NCBI GenBank assembly: GCA_000469685.2
Contig: LS997567.1
Location: 16,376,712-16,440,711, forward strand
Source of the DNA: Haemonchus contortus
Lineage: Eukaryota > Nematoda > Chromadorea > Rhabditida > Trichostrongylidae
Reading direction: 5' to 3'
Length of the DNA: 64,000 bases
A model generated the notes under the pieces. The model was not told the DNA's origin. It saw only the letters and a program-made list of their open reading frames with translations, and made no database searches. A program made the position numbers and the translations under genes. Shown here one piece after another: positions 35,601 to 47,600 of the stretch (within the stretch, counting starts at the first letter, position 1; every line of letters starts with the position of its first letter).

Positions 35601-38600
35601 CTAACGACTTTTTTTTCTACATGAGTGCTTCACTCGATGGAAGAATCTAATTCACACTTGTCACAGGGATTATTCACGTTATACGCTACCCATCAAAACA
35701 TCCGAAGCGAGTAGAACTAACAAAATATTTTTTCGCCTCTACCTGCTGCCGCCACAAATTATCAGCACAAACAGACTCTGAAAAAATGAATTTGATATAA
35801 GCCGCAGCTCCTCATGTCAGCCTTCTTATAATTCTCATGGGTTCGCCCGGCTGACGCCGGGCGCTCCTCCTTCCTATGAAAAAGTACCCTGTCGCCTACG
35901 TTTCCTCCGAATATAGATGCTCTGGCACAGTTGAACAGGAGGTAAAAATTTTGGCCAAATACACACATACCCAAACACATACTCCCAACACTCCGCTTGC
36001 GACTCGCCCCTCATGAGTTTAGTTCTGCTCAACTTATCTGTGTCTTTTTAAGAAAGCTGTTGGGCTGCGCACGATACCGTGCGCGTCTAATGGTTTCTCA
36101 TAAATGAATTCCCTCGGAGATAAACTGAGGCGTAATCGTCATGGCTACTCAGTAATCACAATCTTCCGAAAAATAGACAGTGCCGTTCTTCCACCCCAAA
36201 TAATAGCGTCATAAGCCATATTTTAGGAACGCACATTTCTAGCAAACTGCATTTGGCAATCATTTACATACTTTTACCTATACACTGACTGAGACAACCC
36301 AAAAAATCAAAAAAGACCATTGTTAAATTCTTGATACTCCTTACCATTGTGGAATGCCTGTATTTCACTGGAGATGAAATGGAAGTTTGTTTACACTTTG
36401 AAATTTATCCCCATCTATCGCAGCAGGCACTTAATAGCTTTAAATCGATGATCTCGTGACCAACATATTGTTTGATGAAATTTCGTGCAAAAATCATGAT
36501 AGGGAGGTCCATATTTACTAATTCCGCGTAAACACCACCCCCGGTGAGTAGAGTCACCTACCATTAGTTTCCCTTTCTGCCGTCTACATCTCTACCAAAT
36601 TTGAACAATCCAGTTCAAAATTTAATATTTCCGAGGAAGGCCGCCCCCAGTGGGCGGAATCTACACCTGCCACCTAACTTCAGCTTCCCATCCTGCCGCC
36701 TACATCTCTGCCAAATTTGAGCGACCCAGGTTCAAATTCATTATTTTTGAGGAAGCCCCGCCCCCAGTAGGCGGAGCTTACACCCGTCGCCTACCATTGG
36801 TTTTCCCATCTTGCCGCCTACATCTCTACCAAATTTGAGCGACCCAGGTCCAAATTGACAATTTTTGAAAAAGCCCCGCCCCCAGTGGGCGGAGCCTACA
36901 CCTGTCGACTATCTTCAGCTTTCCCATCCTGGCGCCTACATCTCTGCCAAATTTGAGCGACCCCAGGTTCAAATTGACAATTTTTGAGGAAGCCCCGCCC
37001 CTAGTGGGCGGAGCCTACACCTGTCGACTATCTTCAGCTTTCCCATCCTGCCGCCTACATCTCTGCCAAATTTGAGCGACCCCAGGTTCAAATTGACAAT
37101 TTTTGAGGAAGCCCCGCCCCCAGTGGGCGGAGTCTACACCTGTCACCTACCATTAGTTTTCCCATCTTGCCGCCTGCATCTCTGCCAAATTTGAATACTC
37201 TAGGCCCAGGAGAACAGGAGTTACGGAATTTTGCTGAACTACAGCTTTCGCGCACGCCCCGCCCCTAGTAGGAAGCTCCGCCCCTGGAGGGCGGAGCTAG
37301 CTTGATTCACGTGTACCCAAGGAGTTCGGCTCATTACCCACCTGTTCCAACCTGTCTTAGCTCTTCCAATTGATCTCCAAACGGCACCATATAAGATGGT
37401 CGTACAGACAAACAGACAGAAAAACAGACAAACTGACTTTTGCGGTTTATATATAGTAAGGATGTAGAGGGGTGGCATATGTGCGGAAGAGAAGAATAAG
37501 AAGAGAGAAATCTTAGGGGGAGAGAATGTATAAAAGAGTTACGCCACACACATGCAAGCGAGACAGCTCGTGTCCAGAGAGCAACAGCTCTTTCACTGCC
37601 CCTGTGATGTAAATAAGAGGGAAGAGGGGGGGGGGGGCTTTCTGACATTTTCGAAGCGACAGAGTTAGTGACATGCGGCCCTCCTACGCGTCCATGTCTC
37701 TCGACTCGACTATATTCAAAATACAGTGCGTCTCCAAATGATACAGCCACCCCTAACTTCCACAAAAACTAACAGTATACGATGTTTCTGAAAAAGTGCC
37801 AAAGCAAAGAATGTGTCAAATCTGAATTGCAATTCGCACAATATCACCAAATTCCAGCTTGGAAACATTTTTTCGGGTCAATTTTTCAGTAAATGTGGCT
37901 TTTCCAACGTCTCCAAATGATACAGCCACTTCATGTCTTCGTGTCCTGTTATAGTTCAAGGCAACGGAATTGCTTCGATTATGTAATCTTCTACATTTTC
38001 AGGCAATGGGAAGAGAAATTTGCTGGCGGAATTCGAACAGCGGAGTCAAATCGAAAAAAGAGCAAGGACTATCAAATCGCAGAATCGCGCGAGATTTGAG
38101 TCGATGTCACGCAGTTTTGGATGATTTCATCGAAAGTCCTGAAGCCTAAGATAAAAAAGAAGAAGTGCTGGACGTCCTTCGCTGCTGTCCGCCAAAGACA
38201 AGCGCGGTACTTCGGAGGAAGCGTCGAACTCCTGTATGAAGTCTTGTGTATAGGTATAGGACATAAATCATTCCACCCCTCTTCTGGTGTATGCGCACAC
38301 TGAAAGGCGATCAGACGAACAATGGAGGATGACGACAGTGGAGGCCGCTCAAGGAGTTTGCAAGAAGGAAGAAGGAAACAGAGCCGCTATGGCTGACTCC
38401 GTTGCCGGAGTGTACCGGTGTCGCGCACCGGGATCGTATGTCCCGCGCACATCGTGGCGAACCTGGTGGACTTTGTTTGCAGACTTCGTGGTGTTGCGAA
38501 AAGCGACGGAAGAGAGGGCCAGCTGTTGATTCTCCTGCAGGAGGTGGGTAACTAAAATTACGAGTAACTGGAATCACTCCTGCAGGGACGAGATTTGGAA

Positions 38601-41600
38601 GAAGTGGCGTTGAAGGATCTTCGGCCAGCGATGGAGCAGCATCACCAGCCGAAAAAGCTGGTATTGGCAGAACGGTTTGGGCTGATGTCGAAGATGCAGA
38701 AGCAAAGACAGGCGCTACATGAGCACTACGCGAAACTGCATAAAGCAGCGAATACGTACTGCTTTGAAGAATCAAGGATCATCGGGATGCAGTAGTGACG
38801 ATGGCCTTCATTGGGGGATTGCCTTCTGTAGAGACGAGGAAGCGCCTTCTAGAAAAGGAACAGCTATTCTCGAGAGAGGCTTTGAGCAGGCGGAAGCCTT
38901 CGAGCGTGTAGGAGTGCACGCTCCACACCTGTAGGAAGGTCCGCCGTATGCCCAGCTGGTGGGAGTGGCTCAGGAAAGGACCTGGAAAGATTAGCGTGTC
39001 CGGCAGGGGCCATGGCGTGCGCAAACGAGGAAACAAAAAGGGGAAGGCCAAGCAAGGGCCCAGCTCGGAAAAGTATTAGATGCAGGGTTCGCGGAGCGCT
39101 CGGCCATGCCCGTTATGAGTGTTTCAGGAAAGAGAAGGCGCACTGCAATGTATGCAGCAAGAGAGGCCATCAGGCAGTGACGTGCTGGAAGAACGTTAGG
39201 GTTGGCCAGAAAGTCTCCCGCCAAGTGCACTGGTGTAAGGAGCCCGCCGTAAGCTACTACGACAGTGGAGGGGAACTGATGATGCAGAGCGTGAACAAGG
39301 TAGTTGCGTTAGGACCTACTCACTGTCGTAGAACTGGGCCGCGAAAAGTGATGCGGAGCGGTGCGAGATTGAGAGGACAGCCTGAAAACCGAAGATGACA
39401 GTCCCACCGCACGAAGGAAGTTAGGCACACCAAATGTGGAGTGCTGGGATAGAGAAGTGATAGCCGCTGATACGGTCAAAGACGTTGACGTAGACCAGTC
39501 GTCGGGAAAGCCACCGAGAATGCTGGAGATGGAAGTGAATGGGAAGAAGATATCATTCGAATCATATACCGGTGCATCCCATTCCATTACGGATGAGAAG
39601 ACATGGAATAAGCTAGGCCAGGGATTTGAACAAGACTACGGTGGCTGCGACGGCATTTGACAATAACCGTATTAAGGTCCAAGGAGAGTCCCACTGAACG
39701 TTAGTTTGCCGGAAAAGAAGCGATAGTGGGTATTCATGTCTTCAAGGAGGCGACGCACTCTTTATGTGGAAGAGACATGATAAGGGAACTCCAGATAGTT
39801 TGTGGACCGCCTTATAACGTGGTGTGTAATGTGGAACAGATGCCCAAAGTGGAAATCAGGAAGAGAATTGTGCGTATGCTTAGTAATAATAGGAGATTGT
39901 TCCAAGATGGCCTGGGCAAGTGTATAACTGCGCGAGCGGAGCTCAAGTTCAAGAGCGATACACTAGTGCCTAAGCTCCCCAGAGCTAAGCCGGTACCTAT
40001 CGCGGTGAGGCCCGAAGTAGAGGCGAAGTTAAAGGGAATTGCGCATAACGGTACAATTAGAAGAGTGGAGCATAGTAAATGAGCTACACCATTAGTGGTT
40101 GCGCCTAAGCCAGGTGGAAAATAAAGAATATACGGTGGTCATAAACTCACAGTAAATCCACAGCTGGATATAAATCAGTACCCGTTGCATAATCCAGACG
40201 ATTTGTTTCACACGTTGCACGGCGGCAAAAGGTTTTCAAAAGTGGATCTTTCGGATGCGTACGTGCAGGTCGAGCTGGAAGAAAGCCCGGAGAGATATAC
40301 AACAAAATACGCATTGGGGACTTTTTGAGTATACACAGATTCCGTTTGGAATTGTGTCGGCGCCAGCAATATTCCAGCGAATAATGGAAGAAACACTGGC
40401 AGGAACCGAAGGAGTGCTGATTTATTTGGACGATATTACAATAATAGGTCCAGACGATAAGATGCACTTGGATAGATGAGAGAAGGCTTTGAATTGACTA
40501 AATGAGGCGGGATTTCGCCTCAAAAGAGAAAAATGTGATTATTTCAAGCAAGAGATGGAGATTTCAGGCCATGTTGTTGACGAAAAGGGCGTTAGAACAT
40601 CTCCGAATAATCTGAAGGCGATAATGAATATGCCAGCTTGATACAATACTATGGGAAGTTCATTCCGAGGTTAGCAACGCTAGCGGCATAGCCTTCGGAG
40701 GAAGGGTGCGGAAGAGAAAACATCCTTCGACGAAATATGCAAAAAGCTTACAGCAGTAGATAAACTAGCACGTTGAAATCCGGATATCCCGATAGTGCTG
40801 GCTACCGATGCTTCTGAGTATGGTATCGGTGCTGTATTGTACCATAGGTACGATGATGAAACAGAAAAGTAATTGCCTATGCATCGCGTTCCTTGACGAA
40901 GCAGGGACGAAACTACGCCTAGAAGAGAAAGAGGCGTCGGGAATAGTATACGGTGTAGATAAATTTATCCAGTTTTTGTATGGTTGTCGTTTTATCTTTT
41001 TAACCGACCATAAGCCATTAGAAAGAATACTTGGTCCTAAGCAAGGACTTCCGGTGATAGCAGCGAAAAGCCTGCATAGATGGGCGTTGGGACTTAGGTT
41101 ATACTCTTTCGAGATAGAGTACAGGAAAACTACGGAGCTCGGCTATGCGGACGGATTATCCAGGTTGCCGGATCCTAGGGAGCTACCAGGTTCAGAAATG
41201 GTGGTAATTGAAGTGCAGGAGTAGATGAGTGTACGAGAAACCATGGAAAATCTACCTGTCAGAGGAAGGGAGATAGCTAAGGAATACACTTTGCTTCAGA
41301 TAGCGATTGACTACATTAGAAAAGGTTGGTCGGAGAAGGTTAGGTAGGAAGAGTTAAAGCCGTATGCGTTGAAAAAAATTCGGCATTGTCAATGTGTAAT
41401 GGTTGTATTCATTAGGGATATAGTGTAGTGATTCGAAAAAGTTTCAGCGAGTAGTGCTAAGAATGTTACATAATAGCTATTGTTATTATGGGCGGAGTAG
41501 GATGATAAGCTTGGCCCGAACCGAAATTTGGCTTCCGAGTATGGATAAGGCAGAGGAAGAAATGGTGAAATAGTATAGTACGTGCGCGGTGAAGATCAAG

Positions 41601-44600
41601 GACCCGGTAAGGATACATATCATCCATGGGAAGAACCGCAAGAAGTGTGGCAGAGATTTCACATAGATTTTTGTGAGACGAGCGGCGCAGCAAAATTGCT
41701 GGTGGTGGTAGACGCCAAGTCTACATGTTCGAAGGTGATTAAGATGGAAGCTACCACGGCTGAAAAGACAATAATAAAGCTGGAAGAAATTTTTAGCAGA
41801 GACGGGCTGCCCATTCAGTTGGTTTCGGACAATGGCCCCGTTTACATCAGTGGAATTCCATGCCTACTGTATGAAGAGGCATTGAAAAGATATTCATACC
41901 GCCATATCACTCAATTTTGGCTGACCACACACGTACCAAATTCGAAGATAGTAGCTAATCTCCCTTACTTTGCTATGCGGCAGACTAACCGTGAAGGAAA
42001 ATCGGAAGTATATGCCGCATATTAAGATTCTCCTCAGAATGCAATGAAATTAATTTAAACAGAAGTTTCGCTTCGGATGTTTTCTGCTGTGACATTTCAA
42101 TCCAGAATAAAATACGAACTCTTTTCTTAGAACTATCACTCTTTAACGCCCTTCAAATGCAACAACAGCTGATGACGTTGTCGGACTTGGATGTTGATCT
42201 AACAAGGGAACGATACTAGGTCGCAGTGGCCATCTAACAAGGGCAGGATCCCAAGTCGAAGTGGCCATTTGACATGTATACGGGTCCACTGTCAAGAGTG
42301 TCGGTTTGGTGAATCCAAAGCTGCTACGCACGATTACACCCACTCTATCATCATCATTGCTCATCATATGCGTTTTACTCGTCCGGACCTCCAAATTTTG
42401 CGCGCGGAAGGATCCTCCACTCGGTAACAGGAAGATAGGTAGGAGAAGATAAGCAATAGCATTAAAGTTTATAGAACGTGATAAAATCACTATGAGAGTA
42501 TTTTCTAGCCCTTAAGGAAAAATTCTATACAATGCAAAAACTCAGTCCTCTTCGAAACCTGAACCCTAGCCTCTCGCACACGAAGCGTCACCCTTACCAC
42601 TGCTCCAAGCTGCCGTTGAAGAGTGTGGTTTATCCTGCTCATATAATCGGCTGAGTGTGTCCGCTGGTGTGTTTGTGTGTGTGTGTATGTGTGTGTGTCT
42701 GTCCGGAAATCCAGAACTCCTGCCCCCATGGACCGAAAGCGTGCAAATTTGGTAGGAGTAGAGGCGGCAAGATAGGAACACTAATGGTGGGCGGCAAAAC
42801 CAGACTCCGCCCAAAGGGGGCGGAGATTGCGCGAAAATTGTCAATTTGGCCCTAGGGCTTTCAAACTTAGGAGTGCAGGCGACAGGATGGGAACACCAGG
42901 AAAGGACCTTGTTCACAGGGGCGGGGTTTGCGCGAAAATTGAAGATTTGACCATAGGGCTTTCAAAGTATTCCAATTGCACGAAAATTTCACGGAGATAC
43001 GCTTCCTTGGCCCATCTGTCCTTTTTTCTGTGAATAATCGCCTTTGTGATATTATACGATGTTCTTACCGGACACAGCGAAGATGGATTACAGAAAAAAA
43101 TCGCTCCCAATTCGGAGCTACTACTGAGGGTGTAGAGCTTTCAAGGAAAAAGGGGAATCCGAAGTCATTTACGCATAGCAAATTTCGTACAGGAAGGAGG
43201 ACCGCCCGGCAAAGCCGGGCGACACTATAAGGAGGAGGGAAGCCCGGCGTTAGTCGGGCGGCCCGACTGGTCCATAAAATTCAAGTATTCTTATGTTAAG
43301 CCTCACCCGAATCACCTCATAACTCCATTCAGAGAAACGCTCGGCAAATTTGGAAAGCAGGTTCGAAATCAGTATCCAAAAATACACCTAGAAGTAGAGG
43401 TCTTATTTCAGATGACCGCTTCGACTTGAGATCCTCCCTTGATTGGCCACTGCGACCTTATATCCTTCTCTTGTTAGATCAATATTCAAATCCGACTATG
43501 CAGCGCCATCAGCTGTTGGGGCATTAGAGGGGCGTTAAAGAGTGATAGTCCTAAGAGCAGAGTTCGTATCTTACTTTGGATTGAAATGTCACAGCAGAAA
43601 ACATCCGAAGCGAAACTTTTGTTTAAATTCATTTCATTGCATCTGAGGAATAACTTAATATGCGACATATACTTCCGCTTTTCCTTCAGTCTGCCGCATA
43701 CCAAATAAGGGAGATTAGCTACTATCTTCGAATTTGAAACGTGTGAGATCGGGGGGGGGGATGGGACCGAATTTGAGTTATGATAAGAATATAGGGAGCC
43801 ATTTAAAAAAAAGCATGTGACTGAGACAATTATTTGAATATGCCTCAGGCGTTAAATAGCTAGCATTCCAAAGGGCACGTTAACAAACAACTAAGGAAGC
43901 TTATGCGTTCCCCCGCATCTTGCTAGGAAATTTGTTATCGTGCTTTATTTAACCTCAGATCACCCATTTTCGTTCATCCTACCCCGTATAGAGATTCCTC
44001 TTGACCCAGCGTAGCACGTGTTATCAAGAATGACTTAGGACTGATTGTTATTTAGGATAGTTCAAAATGATCTGGTGTTTATCATGTTCTCGTATCATTT
44101 CCCGTATCATTCAGTATTAAAGAGCGATAGAGTGAAGTAAGGTTCATTCTTTCTATAAGTACATTCGTTCACTTCCTCCGGCTCCTGTTCGTCGGGTCGT
44201 CAATTCAATAAAGCTAAAAGAAGACCCGCGTGGCAGCAGAATACACACAAGACCCGAAATTATCATACCCCGACACCACTCCCTAGCCTGTTACTTCAGA
44301 TCGTAGCCGCGCTTCTTTATGCGTAAGACGAGATTCATACTCCGTCTCGCAGAAACGTTCTGGAAATTGTTCGATGATTTCTAGCTTTTAGGATTTTTCC
44401 AGGGCAGGTCGCCAACGTTTTTAGGATGGCAATACTATTTTTTGAGACGTGTACGCCATACATGGTCTCCTCGGCCGCAGACTTCAACCAAGCGGCGCAC
44501 AACGTTTGCCGCGTAGATTGTCCAATAGATCACTTACCTTCCCTTTCAGATCAAGTTGGCATTCTGACGCTGTCAGGTTGACTTCGTTCGCAATATTTGT

Positions 44601-47600
44601 GCTTCCAAGTGCATCTTCGTCTGAGCTGTGGAAATCCGGTATATTCCAAGTAAATAGCTGCTCATCGCTATTGCTTGATCAATATCTTCAGTTAACAAAA
44701 CAGCCACTTCCCATCATACCTTGTATACTTCCTTGGAGTATGAATAATGTTTTACGTTTACAAGGGAGCGAAGATGTGAAAAAAAAGGGTTGCACGTTGT
44801 GGAACGTTGAAGAGGATTATCTTTTTTGGATTCCAGCTCCACCCGTTTTTATGCCCTCCATGCCTTCATGACGATGACCTACCATTTTACCGATCCGCTC
44901 TTCAGAAATTCAAAGAATAGGAGGTTTTTGAGATCATTTTGGCGTCTGCCTTACTTATCACGGAGTTTGATCGCTCTTTGCAAACCTTATTCCTTTCTTA
45001 ACGAACTATAATCGCTCTTCAGTAGTGTCGCCAAGTGGATTTTAGCTCCAACTACTTGGCACACCACGCCTACCACAACTTTTGCTATCCTATGTATAAT
45101 CATTTTACCCGTACCGTGGAATGTTGAAGCAACTATATAGACTTTTGGTCCAAGCTTCACTCACTACGGTGATCTGCTGCGCTTCGATTCTTCAGCTTAA
45201 ATGATTTTTCCGCGCACAATTTTTTTCGCAGCAGTTAGAGGGCGTTCTTGAGTAATAGGTTATGTGCGAATATATTAGAGATGGACGTTTGTGTGCACAT
45301 ACAGAATGGGAAATTAAGAGATTCTCCGAGGAGTAAAGACAAGTCAGGAGAATAAACTCGCATACGAAGACATGTTTCAGAAGCAAGCAACCCTGTCTTT
45401 TTACAGTGGCGCGGAAGTGTCTAAACTGCTCACTCACGAGAACCGCTGTAAAAGAGGGAAACCAAATGAATCACGTACCCCTTGCAGTGACGGATTTGCT
45501 ACAGATTTGTAGAAAAAGCTGAGTCGAAATAGAGTAAGATTCACCTTTTGATAGGGAATGAGGAATCTTCCATTATATATGTGTATGTAAAGCGTTAAGT
45601 CTGTGTATCTGTTTGTATGTCGGCAAAAGTCAAATAAGCGATGAGGGTTGTGAAATATCAGAAACGCTGAGCAAATTTGGAAAGCAGTTTTGAAACCAGC
45701 GTCCAAAAATACGTCTAGCAGTATAGGTCTTATTTCAAATGGCCACTTCTACTTGGGATCATTCCCTGGTAAGATGGAATTTACACCGCCGTATGAGTTT
45801 TCAAGTGGGCATCTCGAACGCGCTTTTCAAATTTGCTAAACGATTCTGAGAACAGAGATATGGGACCATTTCTCCCCTCCCCCTGTGTTACAGACACTGT
45901 GTTGGATATCCAAGCTAACCCAGATGGTAACCAATCGTGCGATCGAGAACTTGGTACGACGACAGACTCTCACAAGGAGGGTCTTTCAGGGTGGGACGCC
46001 TTTTCAAAATGGTTGTTGCATGGTGTAGGGACATGAGCACTGACAAGGAAAGGAAACTTGGTCGCAGTGGCCATTCAAGATGGGATGAATACCGCCGTAG
46101 GTGGTTTCGAACGCTGATCTCAAATCTGTGTTTCAAACCTGCTAAACGATTCTGGGAACGAAGTTACGGGACCAGCCCCTCCATTGTTACACCATTGCAC
46201 TGAACGGATCACCGAGCCGAGCAAATCCCTGACCTGTGCAACGGTAGCCTAGCGGATAGTGTGATGGACCTCATAGGTGTGGCATCAAGGTTCGGTTCCT
46301 TGATGCATGCGCTCGTTTTGCTTTTCGATAAAATGTGTCATAAACGCTTGCAAAACGTTTTTTGGCTATATTGGCCACCTAAGGAGCGAACTCACATTTT
46401 AGGATGCGGGGGAATAGTAATCAATGAAATTTTTCACCTCAACTGACCGAATATACACGCCTCTTTACCCCGAGCAGCCAAGATGGGGTCTCGAAATCTT
46501 CGGCAGCGTTCTGCACTTACGGTAGACGCCGGTCGAATGACTCATCCGACCACAGCCCTTTTGGGAGGGCTACATCCATACATTCTACTAGTACTGTCCT
46601 TTTCGAAGCGGTGGTACAGGTTAGCTGGCATTGTTGAAGAAATACTGTAGAGCAGTAGTTTTTGGCTTCATGTGCCCATATGACTGTCCACTAATTTTTA
46701 AGGTGAAATTCCGATATTGAGCTCAAAAAATGTTTTGCAAGCATTTAGGACACATTTTACTGAGAAGCAAAACGAGCGCATGCACCAAGGAAACGAACCT
46801 TGATGACATACTTTCAGTCCATCACACTATTCGCTAGGTCACCGTTGCACAGGTAAGAGGATTGCTCGGCTCGGTGATCCGTTCACTGCAGTGATATAAC
46901 ACAGAGAGGGGCTGGTCCCGTGACTTTGTTCCCAGAATCTATTAGAAGATTTGAAGCACAGTTTTATTTTATTTTATTTTTTATTAGCAATACGTTGTAT
47001 AAGACAACGCTAGAAACGACTAACCAAATATACAATACCAGCGACACTGGAGACTGAACTAATAACAGCAATTTGATTAGAAATGGACCAGCTATGCCTT
47101 CTTTACAAGTTGTGTATGAGTTTTGCTATTGAGCGTTTGAAGGACGCTCGAGAGCCTGAGAAGCAGTTGGATTTACTGAAATGCAGGTATGAAAGACCTG
47201 CCGTGACAGTGAAAAAGTGCGTCTGATGGTGGTTTTAGATCTGGGAAAAGATGATTCGAGCTGGCCACCCCTGGTGATAGATGGAATAAGGCGGTAAAAC
47301 TGAGAATATTAACCGCGGATCTCTCGCTGAGCAGATAATGAATCATACGTAAGTCAAAGAAAGTTCGTCTGGACTGAAGCGAAGGAAGATCATAATACTT
47401 GTTCCGTATTTCGGCCGTATTCCTGAATAAAGAAATCTACCTCGACGAATAAGGATTTTTTTGGTGAAATTATTTTGGACTTTCTCGATCGAAGCAATGT
47501 GTTTCTTTTTATGCATTGTTGCGGGTTGATCCATTGGATACTGCACAGGTAACTACAAATGAGAGAGTAATTGCATTTAGCAAAAAATCTTCTGAAAACC

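Larger units (their letters stand above)
38290..41925 (+). mobile_element. Ty3/gypsy retrotransposon body, degenerate
   Basis: Gag with zinc knuckle, protease, reverse transcriptase, RNase H and integrase occur in Ty3/gypsy order on the plus strand. No LTR pair was found: the left side adjoins the Tc3-like fragment and the integrase is cut by foldback element FB4 at 41926. More than ten stops and frameshifts separate the domains, so the copy is dead. Domains are listed separately. It lies antisense within the 15-kb intron of the F-BAR gene. Confidence 0.88.

Noticed and set aside
35755..35785. Minus-strand splice-bounded peptide [11 protein letters not shown] as an F-BAR exon
   Set aside because: It would have to enter in phase 2 or break the exact phase-0 join between the exons at 47978 and 33005, which align to the family without insertion.
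36531..37210. CRISPR-like array
   Set aside because: Units of about 118 bp are contiguous without spacers, and the DNA is eukaryotic.
44538..44660. Minus-strand exon candidate before GTAAGTG with [20 protein letters not shown]
   Set aside because: The neighbouring F-BAR exons already join in phase without it and no domain is recognised; kept only as a possible alternative exon.
46236..46310. Functional tRNA gene
   Set aside because: A-box and B-box-like motifs are present, but no closed acceptor stem or anticodon arm could be drawn and the segment is part of a duplicated foldback arm.
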